Assembly: GCA_964432595.1 (NCBI GenBank) | Contig: CAYSOF010000009.1 | Location: 168,655 to 232,654, forward strand | Direction of reading: 5' to 3' | From: DASYLJ01 sp964432595 | GTDB lineage: Bacteria; Desulfobacterota; Binatia; DP-6 | DNA length: 64,000 nt | Shown: one piece after another, positions 8,230 through 16,350 of the stretch | Position numbering within the stretch: the first letter of the stretch is position 1 | How the letters are laid out: the number at the start of each line of letters is the position of its first letter | Notes under the pieces: model-generated | What the model was told of the DNA's origin: nothing | The model's database searches: none | The model's input: only the letters and a program-made list of their open reading frames with translations | Translations under genes and position numbers: made by a program

Positions 8230-9129
8230 ATGCGTATTGCGACCACGACGGCAGCGCTGATCGGGATGATCGGGACCCTGCTGCTGCCCACCTACTCGGA
8301 AGCCGGCTGCGGCTGTAACAAGCCCCCGCCGCCGGCCGCGTCGATCCGGCCGTTCGTCGCGCATGTCGACCAGGAAGTCACGCTGTTCGGCTCGAACATC
8401 CGCGCAGGCCGCAAGTACAACGTCCAGTTCGTCAACACCGTCGACTGGTCGAACGGCTGGAGCCGCGGCAAGGGCGTCATGAAGAAGGACCTCGCCGACC
8501 GGGCGATGAAGCCGCACCTCACCGTGAAGGTGCCCGAGCTCGGCTTCGGGCCGGTCGCGGTCGTCGTATGGGAAGGTAGCAACATGGTCGCGATGTACGG
8601 CGACGACAAGCTCACCGTCACCGCCGAGCCCGTGATGCTGCACGACATCGAAGAGGCGCTGAACCAGCCGAACTACCGCGCCGGCGTCGATCGCCAGGGC
8701 ACGATCTACGTGCCCGTCGACGTGAGCCAGGTGTCGGGTGCGACCCGCTTCACGGGCGCGGCGGTCGGTCTGCCCGTCAACTTCGCCAGTGCCGACGTCG
8801 CCATGTACAACGAGCAGGGCTTCCTCATGCAGCTGCTCGACCCGACCCAGCCCGGCCTCTTCGAGATCTACGCGGGCGACCCGTCCGAGAGCAACATCCT
8901 CAGCTACTGGCGCCACGAGTTCCGCACCTACAAGGACGAGCACCGCCACGTCGACAACTTCGCCACCGACGACGATCCGGAGTGGCACGAGGACGGTACG
9001 CCGCACATCGACCATGACCGCATCATCGTCGCGATCCGCGCGCGGTACGCGAACGGCAGCAAGCCGTCCGCTGGCAAGACGCCGAGCTTCCGCCTGATCG
9101 TCATGTCGAGCCCGGAGGAGCGGAACTGA
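8230..9129 (+). CDS. Secreted protein of unknown function, Cys-rich N-terminus
   Basis: A 299-residue exported protein with a signal peptide ending YSEA and a mature N-terminus GCGCNKPPPP. The next part (SIRPFVAHVDQEVTLFGSNI onward) looks like an immunoglobulin-like or IPT/TIG-type beta sandwich, which is an inference from residue pattern. The middle and C-terminal parts are acidic and His-rich (KDEHRHVDNFATDDDPEWHEDG) and might bind metal. I do not recognise the family. The start at 8230 has GGAGG eight bases upstream. It lies between the large kinase and a kinase-less paralogue of its receptor half, so it may be the ligand-binding or partner protein of that sensory system. Confidence 0.65.
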   Translation: MRIATTTAALIGMIGTLLLPTYSEAGCGCNKPPPPAASIRPFVAHVDQEVTLFGSNIRAGRKYNVQFVNTVDWSNGWSRGKGVMKKDLADRAMKPHLTVKVPELGFGPVAVVVWEGSNMVAMYGDDKLTVTAEPVMLHDIEEALNQPNYRAGVDRQGTIYVPVDVSQVSGATRFTGAAVGLPVNFASADVAMYNEQGFLMQLLDPTQPGLFEIYAGDPSESNILSYWRHEFRTYKDEHRHVDNFATDDDPEWHEDGTPHIDHDRIIVAIRARYANGSKPSAGKTPSFRLIVMSSPEERN

Positions 9130-9158
9130 GGGAGGTGGTGTCGACGGAGACGAGTGCC

Positions 9159-10136
9159 ATGCGCACCACACCCATGCTCCGCCGCGCGCTCAGCGCCGCC
9201 ATCCTCTGCCTCGGACTGGTCTGCTTCGGGCAGTCCTTCGACTGGATCGGACGGACCTTCCCAGGGTTCTTCGTGATGCCGAACCGGGTCGTGCCGTCGG
9301 CGGGTCTCTCGGACTGGGCGGGCGTCTCGAACGGACGGCCGCTCTATCAGCAGGTCCTCGTCGCGGTGAACGACCAGCCCGCGACGGCCGGGCAGGCGGC
9401 CTACGACGCCGCCACGGCGCGTGGCGCCGGTCAGCCGGTGACGTACACCTTCAGCGACGCCGGACGCCTCGAGACGCGGACCGTCGACATGCGGACCTTC
9501 ACGGGCCGCGACCACGGGCTCGTCTTCGGCGCCTACTTCCTGAGCGGTCTCGCGTACCTCCTGCTGGCCGCGATGGCGAGCGAGCACTGGACGCGCAGCA
9601 ATGCCTTCCAGGGCTTCACGATCTTCGGCTGGATCGGCGCGGTGTTCGCCTTCACCGCCATCGATCTCTACGACGACGGCATCTTCTTCCGCCTGCACGC
9701 GCTCGCCGAAGCGGGCCTGATCGCCGGCGCCGCGCATCTGGCGCTCGTCTGCCCGCGCAATCTGCTCGCGTACCGCCCGCGGCTGCGCACGGTGCTCTAC
9801 GGCGCGGCGTTCGCCCTCGCGGTGGCCTACGAGGTCTTCCTCTACGACCCGCGCGCCTACGTCGTCTTCCACAACACGACGCAGGCGCTGGTGGCGGTGC
9901 CGGTGCTGTTCTTCGTCGCCGCGCTGGCGCTCTTCCTCGACCGCGCCGCCGCCGAGCTGAGCCCGCGCGGGCTCCGCTCCTGCCTCGCCGGCGCGCTGCT
10001 CGGGTTCGTCGTGCCCGCCTTCGTGTTCGGCCTCTCGGGCATGTCGGGCGGCGTCGTCTCGGTCACGGTGACCGCGTGGCTCGGCTTCCTCTTCCCCCTG
10101 CTGAGCCTGCCGGTGCTGCGTCCCCAGACGGTCTGA
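9159..10136 (+). CDS. Kinase-less multi-TM receptor paralogue with PDZ-like domain
   Basis: A 325-residue membrane protein closely paralogous to the first 320 or so residues of the kinase at 5379. It shares the block GRTFPGFFVMPNRVVPS followed by LSDW, the PDZ-like strands, and the later motif FAFTAIDLYDDGIFFRLH (FAITAVDLYGPYWFVRLH in the kinase). About eight membrane helices follow and the protein stops where the kinase would continue. It has no output domain. I chose the ATG at 9159 (GGAG nine bases upstream); GTG codons at 9135/9138 are possible. It begins 29 bp after the secreted protein and is probably co-transcribed with it. It could be a co-receptor or decoy for the kinase. Confidence 0.7.
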   Translation: MRTTPMLRRALSAAILCLGLVCFGQSFDWIGRTFPGFFVMPNRVVPSAGLSDWAGVSNGRPLYQQVLVAVNDQPATAGQAAYDAATARGAGQPVTYTFSDAGRLETRTVDMRTFTGRDHGLVFGAYFLSGLAYLLLAAMASEHWTRSNAFQGFTIFGWIGAVFAFTAIDLYDDGIFFRLHALAEAGLIAGAAHLALVCPRNLLAYRPRLRTVLYGAAFALAVAYEVFLYDPRAYVVFHNTTQALVAVPVLFFVAALALFLDRAAAELSPRGLRSCLAGALLGFVVPAFVFGLSGMSGGVVSVTVTAWLGFLFPLLSLPVLRPQTV

Positions 10137-10139
10137 TTC

Positions 10140-10904
10140 TCAGCCGAGCGTGCGGCCGCGGGCGATCGTCCCGCCGCCGTCGACCGGCAGCAGCACGCCG
10201 GTGACGAACTCGCTCTCGCGGCCGGCCAGGTAGACGACGGCCCACGCCACGTCTTCCGGCCGGCCGAGACGCGTCAGGTGCATCGCCTCGAGCTCCGCGC
10301 GACGCGCCTCGCTGATGCCGGCGTCACGTCGCTCGTTCAGCACGTAGCCGACGGACAGCGCGTTGCAGCGCACGTTGCGCGATCCGTATTCGACGGCGAT
10401 CGAGCGGGTGAGCGCTTCGAGCCCGCCTTTGCTGGCGCCATACGGCGCCAGCCCGGCGCTGGCGCGCACCGCCTGGCGCGACGAGACGTTGACGATCGAT
10501 CCGTGTCCCGCCGCGAGCATGTGCGGGATCGCCGCGCGCGAGAGCCACGCGACCGCGGTCAGGTTGACGCGCAGGACGCGCTCCCAGCGCGCGGTGTCGA
10601 ACGCCTGGAACGACGTCTGCCCGCCGGCCATGGCGGCGTTGTTGACGAGGACCGTGAGGCCGCCGAGCCGTTCGGCGGCGTCCGCCACGAGCTGCGTGCA
10701 CGCCGCTTCCTCGGCGAGGTCGGCCGGGAGGAAGACGGCGGTGCCGCCGGCGCGCGTGATCGCGTCGACGACGGCGGCGCCGCGCGCGGCGTCGCGCCCG
10801 TGGACGGCGACCGCGGCGCCTTCGCGCGCGCACGTGACCGCCGTCGCCGCACCGATGCCGGCCGTCGACCCGGTGACGAGCACGCGTTCTCCGGCGAGTC
10901 GCAT
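10140..10904 (-). CDS. SDR family oxidoreductase
   Basis: A 254-residue classical short-chain dehydrogenase. It has the Rossmann glycine motif (VTGSTAGIGAAT), the NNAA motif, the catalytic Ser (IVNVSS) and the YxxxK pair (YGASKGG), then a PEDVAWAVVYLAG C-terminal region and a final VDGG as in FabG-like enzymes. Strand 2 ends VAVHGRDAARG, favouring NADP(H). The substrate is unknown; neighbouring crotonases suggest a hydroxyacyl or steroid-like alcohol, which is inference. The 32-bp gap to the upstream crotonase gene suggests one operon. Confidence 0.85.
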   Translation of the reverse strand: MRLAGERVLVTGSTAGIGAATAVTCAREGAAVAVHGRDAARGAAVVDAITRAGGTAVFLPADLAEEAACTQLVADAAERLGGLTVLVNNAAMAGGQTSFQAFDTARWERVLRVNLTAVAWLSRAAIPHMLAAGHGSIVNVSSRQAVRASAGLAPYGASKGGLEALTRSIAVEYGSRNVRCNALSVGYVLNERRDAGISEARRAELEAMHLTRLGRPEDVAWAVVYLAGRESEFVTGVLLPVDGGGTIARGRTLG

Positions 10905-10936
10905 GGCGGGTCGGCTACGACGCGCCATGCGCGGTG

Positions 10937-11665
10937 TCAACGGCGCTGCGAGCGGAACGGGTTGCCGTCGGGAAGATCCGCGGCCAGCGCGGCGCCGATC
11001 TCGCGCGCGCGGCGGACCACGTCCTCGCGCAGCGCGCGCTTGGTCGTCGCGTAAGCGGCGGCGTCGAGGCGGCCGAGCGGCCGCGCGAGCGCGATCGCGT
11101 GCTCCAGCACGGCGTCCGCCGTGGGGGCCAGCACGCGCACGACGCCGGCGGCGTGCGCCTCGGCCGCCGTCATGCGCCGGCAGTGCAGCATGACCTCGGT
11201 GCGAGCCGGCGTGGCGACCGCCTCGGCGACGACGGCCGCCGTGGGGCCGATCACCGGAATGCCGCCTTCGAGCTCGGTGAGACCGTAGCGCGAGCGCTCG
11301 TCGTCGAGCGCGACCCGCACGTCCGCGGCGCAGTAGAGCATGAAGCCGCCCGCCAGCGCGTGACCGCTCGACGCGGCCACGACCGGCTTCGGGAAGAGGA
11401 ACACGCGTTCGACGAGCGCCACGAACGCCAGGCTGACCGCGCGCATCCGGTCGGGCGGCAGCGCCGGCAGGAGCTTCAGGTCGAGGCCGCCCGAGAAGAA
11501 CCCGGGGCGTCCCGCGAGGACGACGCTGCGGGCCGGGCCGCGCTCGACGTCGTCCAGCGCGACGCCGAGCGCGTCGAGCAGGGCAGGGCCGATCGCGTTC
11601 GCCTTGCCGTCGTCGATGCGGACGACGGCGACCGATTCGTCGAGCGTCGTCTGGACGGGCGTCAT
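10937..11665 (-). CDS. Enoyl-CoA hydratase/isomerase (crotonase) family protein
   Basis: A 242-residue crotonase-fold protein. The oxyanion-hole segments GRPGFFSGGLDLKLL and SGHALAGGFMLYCAADVRVA are clear. An acidic residue lies at the first catalytic position (LTELEGGIP) and a second in ARTEVMLHCRRM. Family members hydrate or isomerise acyl-CoA double bonds, with many variants, so the exact reaction is open. The start codon overlaps the stop of the DUF1214 gene by four bases (ATGA), implying translational coupling. Confidence 0.8.
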   Translation of the reverse strand: MTPVQTTLDESVAVVRIDDGKANAIGPALLDALGVALDDVERGPARSVVLAGRPGFFSGGLDLKLLPALPPDRMRAVSLAFVALVERVFLFPKPVVAASSGHALAGGFMLYCAADVRVALDDERSRYGLTELEGGIPVIGPTAAVVAEAVATPARTEVMLHCRRMTAAEAHAAGVVRVLAPTADAVLEHAIALARPLGRLDAAAYATTKRALREDVVRRAREIGAALAADLPDGNPFRSQRR

Positions 11666-12876
11666 CGGCGATACCGCCGCCAGAGCGCGTTGCGCCGCCG
11701 CTCGAGCACCGTCGCGCGCTCGTCCGGCCCGACGCGCGGCGAGCCGGGCGGCAGATGCTCGTCGAGACGTGCACGCGGGACGCGCGTCACCGTCACTGAC
11801 GGCGCCGATTCCGCGAGGAGGAACCGCGCGGCGAGCGTGCCCTTCTCGTAGCCGGCCGGGTCGATCCAGTTCCACACGCCCGGGTCGTCGTGCGCGATCA
11901 CGCCGCGGAAGACGCCGTCGGCGTCGAGGCGCGCCTGCGCGCCGTTGAGCGACGCCTGCCGGTTCTGGAAGTCGACGCTCTCCCACCACCAGTTGCCGAG
12001 GCCGACGCTCCACTGGCGGCAGCGCGGCACCGCGAACTCGACGATCACCGCCTCGTCGGGCGTGCAGTGGAAGTTGCCCATGCCGTACGCCTGGCCCTTG
12101 AGCGCGCCGCCGGCGTCCTCCGCGCGCGGCGCCATCACCGTGAGCGAGTTCGGCGGCATGTTGTCGACCATGACGCGGCTCATCTGGTCCCACAGGCCGC
12201 CGGCCTTCGTGATCCAGTCGCGCAGGCGGTCGACGCGCGCCGCGAGCTGGTCGGTGCGGAGCGCCGGCGGCGGGTACGTCGCGCCGACCCGCTCGATGAC
12301 GAGGTCGGCGGGACGCTCCGTCTCCCAGTCGTTGAAGTACTGGCGGATGAAGACGAAGCCGGCGTCGGCGCGCAGCGGCATCCAGTTGGACGGCAGCGGC
12401 GACGGCGCGGGCTCGGGACCGAGCACGATCTCGACCGCGCCATCCGCGCCGACGTCGAGCTCGAGGCCGTTGCGCGACGAGATCGTGCCCCACTTGGAGA
12501 CGTCGCCCTCGGCGAAGTGGCCGAAGTTCGCCTGCACCTCGATGTGGTTCGCGCTGCCGCGCGTCCCGTGGATGCGATAGGTGGCGTCGCCGCGGATCGG
12601 TGCCATCAGGTACAGGCAGTCGGGGGCGTCGAGCCCCCACGGCGTGGTGATGTCGACGGTGCGCGCGAAGCGCGGGTAGTCGGGGTCGGCGTGCTCGACG
12701 CAGATCTGCTGCCCGGCGGCGAGATAGCGCAGCAGGTAGCGGAAGCCTTCGGCGCGGTCGCGCGGCGTGGCCGGCGCGTCGTCGGCGAGGACGATGCCGC
12801 GCGCGCGGTCGAGCGTCGCCAGGAGATCGCTCCAGACGGCGCCGCTCGTGACGCGCGGATCGGCCGGATCCTTCAT
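11662..12876 (-). CDS. DUF1214 domain-containing protein
   Basis: A 404-residue protein of the DUF1214 group, without a signal peptide. The conserved parts are the segment GNWWWESVDFQNRQASLNG near residue 316, the FHCTPDEAVIVEF strand before it, and the HDDPGVWNWIDPAGYEKGTL block near the C-terminus. Family members are often found beside sulfotransferases, P450s and lipid enzymes; the function is not established. The ATG at 12876 is preferred over a frame extension to 12942, which would overlap the divergent sulfotransferase. It is coupled to the crotonase downstream. Confidence 0.75.
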   Translation of the reverse strand: MKDPADPRVTSGAVWSDLLATLDRARGIVLADDAPATPRDRAEGFRYLLRYLAAGQQICVEHADPDYPRFARTVDITTPWGLDAPDCLYLMAPIRGDATYRIHGTRGSANHIEVQANFGHFAEGDVSKWGTISSRNGLELDVGADGAVEIVLGPEPAPSPLPSNWMPLRADAGFVFIRQYFNDWETERPADLVIERVGATYPPPALRTDQLAARVDRLRDWITKAGGLWDQMSRVMVDNMPPNSLTVMAPRAEDAGGALKGQAYGMGNFHCTPDEAVIVEFAVPRCRQWSVGLGNWWWESVDFQNRQASLNGAQARLDADGVFRGVIAHDDPGVWNWIDPAGYEKGTLAARFLLAESAPSVTVTRVPRARLDEHLPPGSPRVGPDERATVLERRRNALWRRYRR

Positions 12877-12928
12877 CGCGCGGACACAATGGGCTAAGGT
12901 CCGCCGCGCTCGCAAGGGCGGAGGCCAC

Positions 12929-13933
12929 GTGGAACGGTTCATCGTCGGAACGGGACGCTGCGGCTCGACGCTGCTCTCGCGGATGCTCGGGGAGAACCCC
13001 GAGACGCTGTCCGTCTTCGAGCTGATGAACGGTCTCGATCCGTCGCGTCGCTTCCAGGCCGAGCCGATGAGCGGCCGCGACTTCGCCGACCTGCTGTCCG
13101 CCGAGCAGCCGGTGCTGACGGCGGTGCTGAAGCGCGGCTACCCGGTCGAGGAGGTGACGTACCCGTTCGGCCGCGGCCGCTACGGGCGCGGCGACGGCGT
13201 GCCGTGGATGCTGGTGTCGACGCTGCCGCGCTGGACCGACGATCCCGACGCGCTGTTCGACGACACGGTCGCGTTCCTGGTCGCGCAGGAGGCACGACCT
13301 CCGGTCGAGCACTTCCGTGCCGTGCTGGCGTTCTGGATGCGTCGCTTCGGTCGTACCCATTGGATGGAGCGCGCCGGCTCGTCGATCGACTACCTCGAGC
13401 AGCTGGTGACGGCCTTCCCGGGCGCGCGGTTCGTCCACATCCATCGCGACGGTGCGGAGGCGGCGCTGTCGATGCGCGAGCACCACGCGTTCCGGCTGCC
13501 GATCTGCCTCATGTACAACGCGCCCGTCGCGTCCGGGCGCACCGTCCGCGAGCTCGGCATGCTCGACTTCCACGGCGAGCCCACCGCCGACGATCCCGTC
13601 ACGCAGATCCTGAACGCGCGGCCGCCGGCGCAGTACTTCGGCCGCTACTGGTGCGACCAGGTCATCCACGGCTTCCGCGCGCTGCGCCTGCTCGACCGCG
13701 CGCAGTATCTCGAAGTGGGCTTCGAGGACCTGGTCCGCAACCCGCGCGAGGAGCTCGAGCGCGTGCGCGCGTTCTTCGACCTCGGACCGGATCGCGATGG
13801 GTGGATCGCGCGCGCGGCGGCGCTGAGCCGCGGCGTCCCGCCGCAGCGCGCGCCGGAGCTGCCGGCCGAGGAGCGGCGCGCGCTGGACGCGGCGTGCGCG
13901 GCGGGGATGAAGCTCGTCGGGCGCGCCTACTGA
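12929..13933 (+). CDS. Sulfotransferase family protein
   Basis: A 334-residue cytosolic sulfotransferase-fold protein that would transfer sulfate from PAPS to a hydroxyl group. The N-terminal phosphosulfate loop FIVGTGRCGSTLLSRML starts at residue 3. The 3'-phosphate binding strand and helix is RFVHIHRDGAEAALSMREH. The start is a GTG supported by the ribosome site GGCGGAGG just upstream; no ATG gives a complete P-loop. It is divergent from the DUF1214 gene across 52 bp and overlaps the GST-like gene tail to tail by seven bases. The acceptor is unknown. Confidence 0.8.
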   Translation: MERFIVGTGRCGSTLLSRMLGENPETLSVFELMNGLDPSRRFQAEPMSGRDFADLLSAEQPVLTAVLKRGYPVEEVTYPFGRGRYGRGDGVPWMLVSTLPRWTDDPDALFDDTVAFLVAQEARPPVEHFRAVLAFWMRRFGRTHWMERAGSSIDYLEQLVTAFPGARFVHIHRDGAEAALSMREHHAFRLPICLMYNAPVASGRTVRELGMLDFHGEPTADDPVTQILNARPPAQYFGRYWCDQVIHGFRALRLLDRAQYLEVGFEDLVRNPREELERVRAFFDLGPDRDGWIARAAALSRGVPPQRAPELPAEERRALDAACAAGMKLVGRAY

Positions 13934-14937
13934 GCGCGGATCACCGGCTCGCAGCCGGTGCCGTCGAGCAGCGTCTCGACGAACGCGCGATCGCCGGCGC
14001 CGAGCCGTTGCGCGTCCTCGCGCAGCCAGCCGAGGCACTTCCCCTGGTACGGGAACGGCTTCTGCACCCACGGCTGCTCGTCGATCGTGCACTCGACGCG
14101 CTCCGCGCCGCGCGCGAGGGCGTCGGCGTTGGCCAGCAGGAACGGCACGTGGACGCGGCCGATCTCCGCGAGCAGCGGCCGCAGCGCGCTCGCCGCGTCG
14201 TCGCGCGCCAGCCAGCCGTCGTTGCTCGGTGTGAGTCCCGAGAGGTCCTCGACGATGTCGACCCACGCGCTCACGCGTGGTGCGATCTCGAGCGCGATCG
14301 CGCGCGGCGTCGGGTCGAAGCCGGCGAGCTGCGTGAGCTGGCCGTAGAGCGCGAAGACCGACGCGCCCGGCCGCCCGCCCATCACGAAGCGCGACCCGGT
14401 GAGCCGCGCGTCGAGCAGGCGCAGCAGGCGGCGGTAGCTGTCCTCGATGACGGGCGCCGTCGTCGGGTTCGAGCCGACGACGCCGAGCCGATTGATCTGC
14501 CGCTCCGCGAACTGTGTGCCGGCGTTCGCCAGCACCTCTTCGGGCGCGGACGTCATCGCCCAGCGCGGCAGGATCGCCGCCGCGTTCGCGACGTCGGCGG
14601 CGAACGCCCAGCGGTAGTGGAACATCGGCTTCGTGAGCCACTCGTCGGCGTAGTCCTCGATCAGCGCGTCGACGAACGCCAGCGCGGGGTCGGGCGGGAT
14701 GACCGACCGCCCGGCATGCATCGTCTCGAGGCGGCGGATCAGCGGCGTCGAATCGGTATGCGCCACGTCCTCGCCGGGGAAGACCAGCTGCGGCAGCAGC
14801 TGCACGCGCGGGCGCGGCAGGACGCGCGCCTCGGGCGACTGCGTCGTGACCCACGCGTGCGGGATGCGGCGGTAGCGCAGCACCGCGCGCATCTTCCGGC
14901 TGTAGGGCGACCCGGGCATGCCGACGATCGTGATCAT
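13927..14937 (-). CDS. Glutathione S-transferase family protein
   Basis: A 336-residue GST-like protein. The thioredoxin-fold N-terminal domain is clear (MITIVGMPGSPYSRKMRAVL, with Ser/Tyr near residue 10-12 as possible thiol-activating residues). The cis-Pro region is LPQLVFPG and the S-loop is HTDSTPLIRRLE. The all-helical C-terminal domain is much longer than usual, and the last 90 or so residues (from about 245) are an extra segment containing EQPWVQKPFPYQGKCLGWL. The substrate is unknown. It overlaps the end of the sulfotransferase gene by seven bases. Confidence 0.7.
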   Translation of the reverse strand: MITIVGMPGSPYSRKMRAVLRYRRIPHAWVTTQSPEARVLPRPRVQLLPQLVFPGEDVAHTDSTPLIRRLETMHAGRSVIPPDPALAFVDALIEDYADEWLTKPMFHYRWAFAADVANAAAILPRWAMTSAPEEVLANAGTQFAERQINRLGVVGSNPTTAPVIEDSYRRLLRLLDARLTGSRFVMGGRPGASVFALYGQLTQLAGFDPTPRAIALEIAPRVSAWVDIVEDLSGLTPSNDGWLARDDAASALRPLLAEIGRVHVPFLLANADALARGAERVECTIDEQPWVQKPFPYQGKCLGWLREDAQRLGAGDRAFVETLLDGTGCEPVIRAQ

Positions 14938-14991
14938 CGCCGGCCTACGTGCCGGGCGCGGGCGGCCGCTGTCAACGAGCCGCGCCGCTAC

Positions 14992-15765
14992 TCAGCGCCC
15001 CTTCCACTTCGGCGCGCGCTTCTCGACGAATGCCGACAACCCTTCGTTGAAGTCCTCGGTGCCGAACATCTTGGCGATGCCCTCGCCGGACATGGTCCAG
15101 CCGACCTCGTCGGGCTGATCCGTCGACTCGAGCATGATGCGGCGCGACTCGCGGACGGCGAGGGGCGCGTTCTCGGACACCTGCGCGGCGAGCTTCTTCG
15201 CGGCCTCGAGCGCCTGGCCCTCCTCGCACAGTACGTTCACCCAGCCGAACTGGTACGCACGCTCGGCGGGGAAATCGAGACGGCCGGTGAGCGCGAGCTC
15301 CATCGCGATGTTGCGCGGCAGCTTGCGCGGCAGGCGGAAGAGGCCGCCGGCGGCGGCGACGAGGTTGCGCTTCACCTCGGGGATGCCGAACACCGCGGTC
15401 TTCGACGCGACCACCAGGTCGCACGCCAGCACGAGCTCGGTGCCGCCCGCGAGCGCCGGCCCGTCGACGGCGGCGATGATCGGCTTCGTGCGCTCGCGAC
15501 GGACGAAGCCGCCGAAGCCGCCGCGCGACGTCATCATCCCGCCGGGATCGACGCTCATCTGCTTCAGATCGGCGCCGGCGCAGAAGATGTAGCCCTTGGC
15601 CGTCTTGGCGCCCGTCAGGACGCCGACCCAGACCTCGTCGTCGGCCTCCATCTTGTCGACGGCCTCTTCTATGCCGGTGGCGACCGCGGTGTTCACCGCG
15701 TTGCGGGCGTCGGGACGATTGATGGTGATGACGGCGACGTTGCCGATCTTCTCGTAGTCGATCAT
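14992..15765 (-). CDS. Enoyl-CoA hydratase (crotonase) family protein
   Basis: A 257-residue crotonase with both catalytic glutamates at the positions used for hydration: IPEVKRNL, and IAMELALTGR about 20 residues later. The oxyanion hole is formed by FCAGADL and GPALAGGTELVLACDLVVAS. Length is typical for a monofunctional enoyl-CoA hydratase. Together with the other crotonase, SDR and DUF1214 genes nearby it points to breakdown or modification of an acyl-CoA, possibly from a fatty acid, sterol or terpenoid. It is divergent from the DUF1993 gene across 75 bp. Confidence 0.85.
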   Translation of the reverse strand: MIDYEKIGNVAVITINRPDARNAVNTAVATGIEEAVDKMEADDEVWVGVLTGAKTAKGYIFCAGADLKQMSVDPGGMMTSRGGFGGFVRRERTKPIIAAVDGPALAGGTELVLACDLVVASKTAVFGIPEVKRNLVAAAGGLFRLPRKLPRNIAMELALTGRLDFPAERAYQFGWVNVLCEEGQALEAAKKLAAQVSENAPLAVRESRRIMLESTDQPDEVGWTMSGEGIAKMFGTEDFNEGLSAFVEKRAPKWKGR

Positions 15766-15840
15766 CGGGACGGTCTACGATCGATCGCCGGCTGGGTCCA
15801 GACCTTGCGTGGCGTGGACCGCGGAGTAGCAGTCGTTGCC

Positions 15841-16344
15841 ATGGACGCTTTCACGACGATCACCCAATTCGTGAAGATGCTCGAGAACCTCGGTCGCTGG
15901 ATCGAGAAGGGGGAGGAATACGCGAAGGGCAAGAAGTTCGAATCGGACGTCCTCGTCCAGTCGCGGCTCGCGCCCGATCAGTTCTCGCTGGCGGGCCAGG
16001 TGCAGTCCGCCTGCGACACGGCCAAGTTCGCCGGCGCCTATCTGGCCGGCGTCGAGTCGCCGTCGAACCCCGACACGGAGAAGACGGTCGCCGAGCTGAA
16101 GGCCCGGATCGCGGGCACGCTGGCCTTCCTGCGCACCGTCGACGGCAAGCTCGGCGGCGCGGCGGAGAAGCGCGTGGCGCCGAAGTGGCTCCAGGGCAAA
16201 TGGATGCGCGGCGACGAGTACCTGACGCAGTTCGCGATCCCCAACTTCTACTTCCACGTCACCACCGCCTACGCGCTGCTGCGCCACAACGGGGTCGAGG
16301 TGGGGAAGATGGACTTCCTGGGCTCGCTGCCCATCCGCGACTGA
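15841..16344 (+). CDS. DUF1993 family protein
   Basis: A 167-residue protein of the DUF1993 family. It shows the DinB-like four-helix pattern, including SRLAPDQFSLAGQVQSACDT and the C-terminal FHVTTAYALLRHNGVEVGKMDFLG. The His in FYFHVTTAY and other conserved polar residues may bind metal. The function is unknown. The ATG at 15841 fits the family start. It is followed six bases later by the P450 gene and is probably co-transcribed with it. Confidence 0.8.
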   Translation: MDAFTTITQFVKMLENLGRWIEKGEEYAKGKKFESDVLVQSRLAPDQFSLAGQVQSACDTAKFAGAYLAGVESPSNPDTEKTVAELKARIAGTLAFLRTVDGKLGGAAEKRVAPKWLQGKWMRGDEYLTQFAIPNFYFHVTTAYALLRHNGVEVGKMDFLGSLPIRD

Positions 16345-16350
16345 TCGCGC

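Noticed and set aside
13204..15840. Plus-strand long frame before the DUF1993 gene
   Set aside because: Only the last 167 residues form a known protein. The rest is antisense to the GST-like and crotonase genes and reads as low-complexity sequence.
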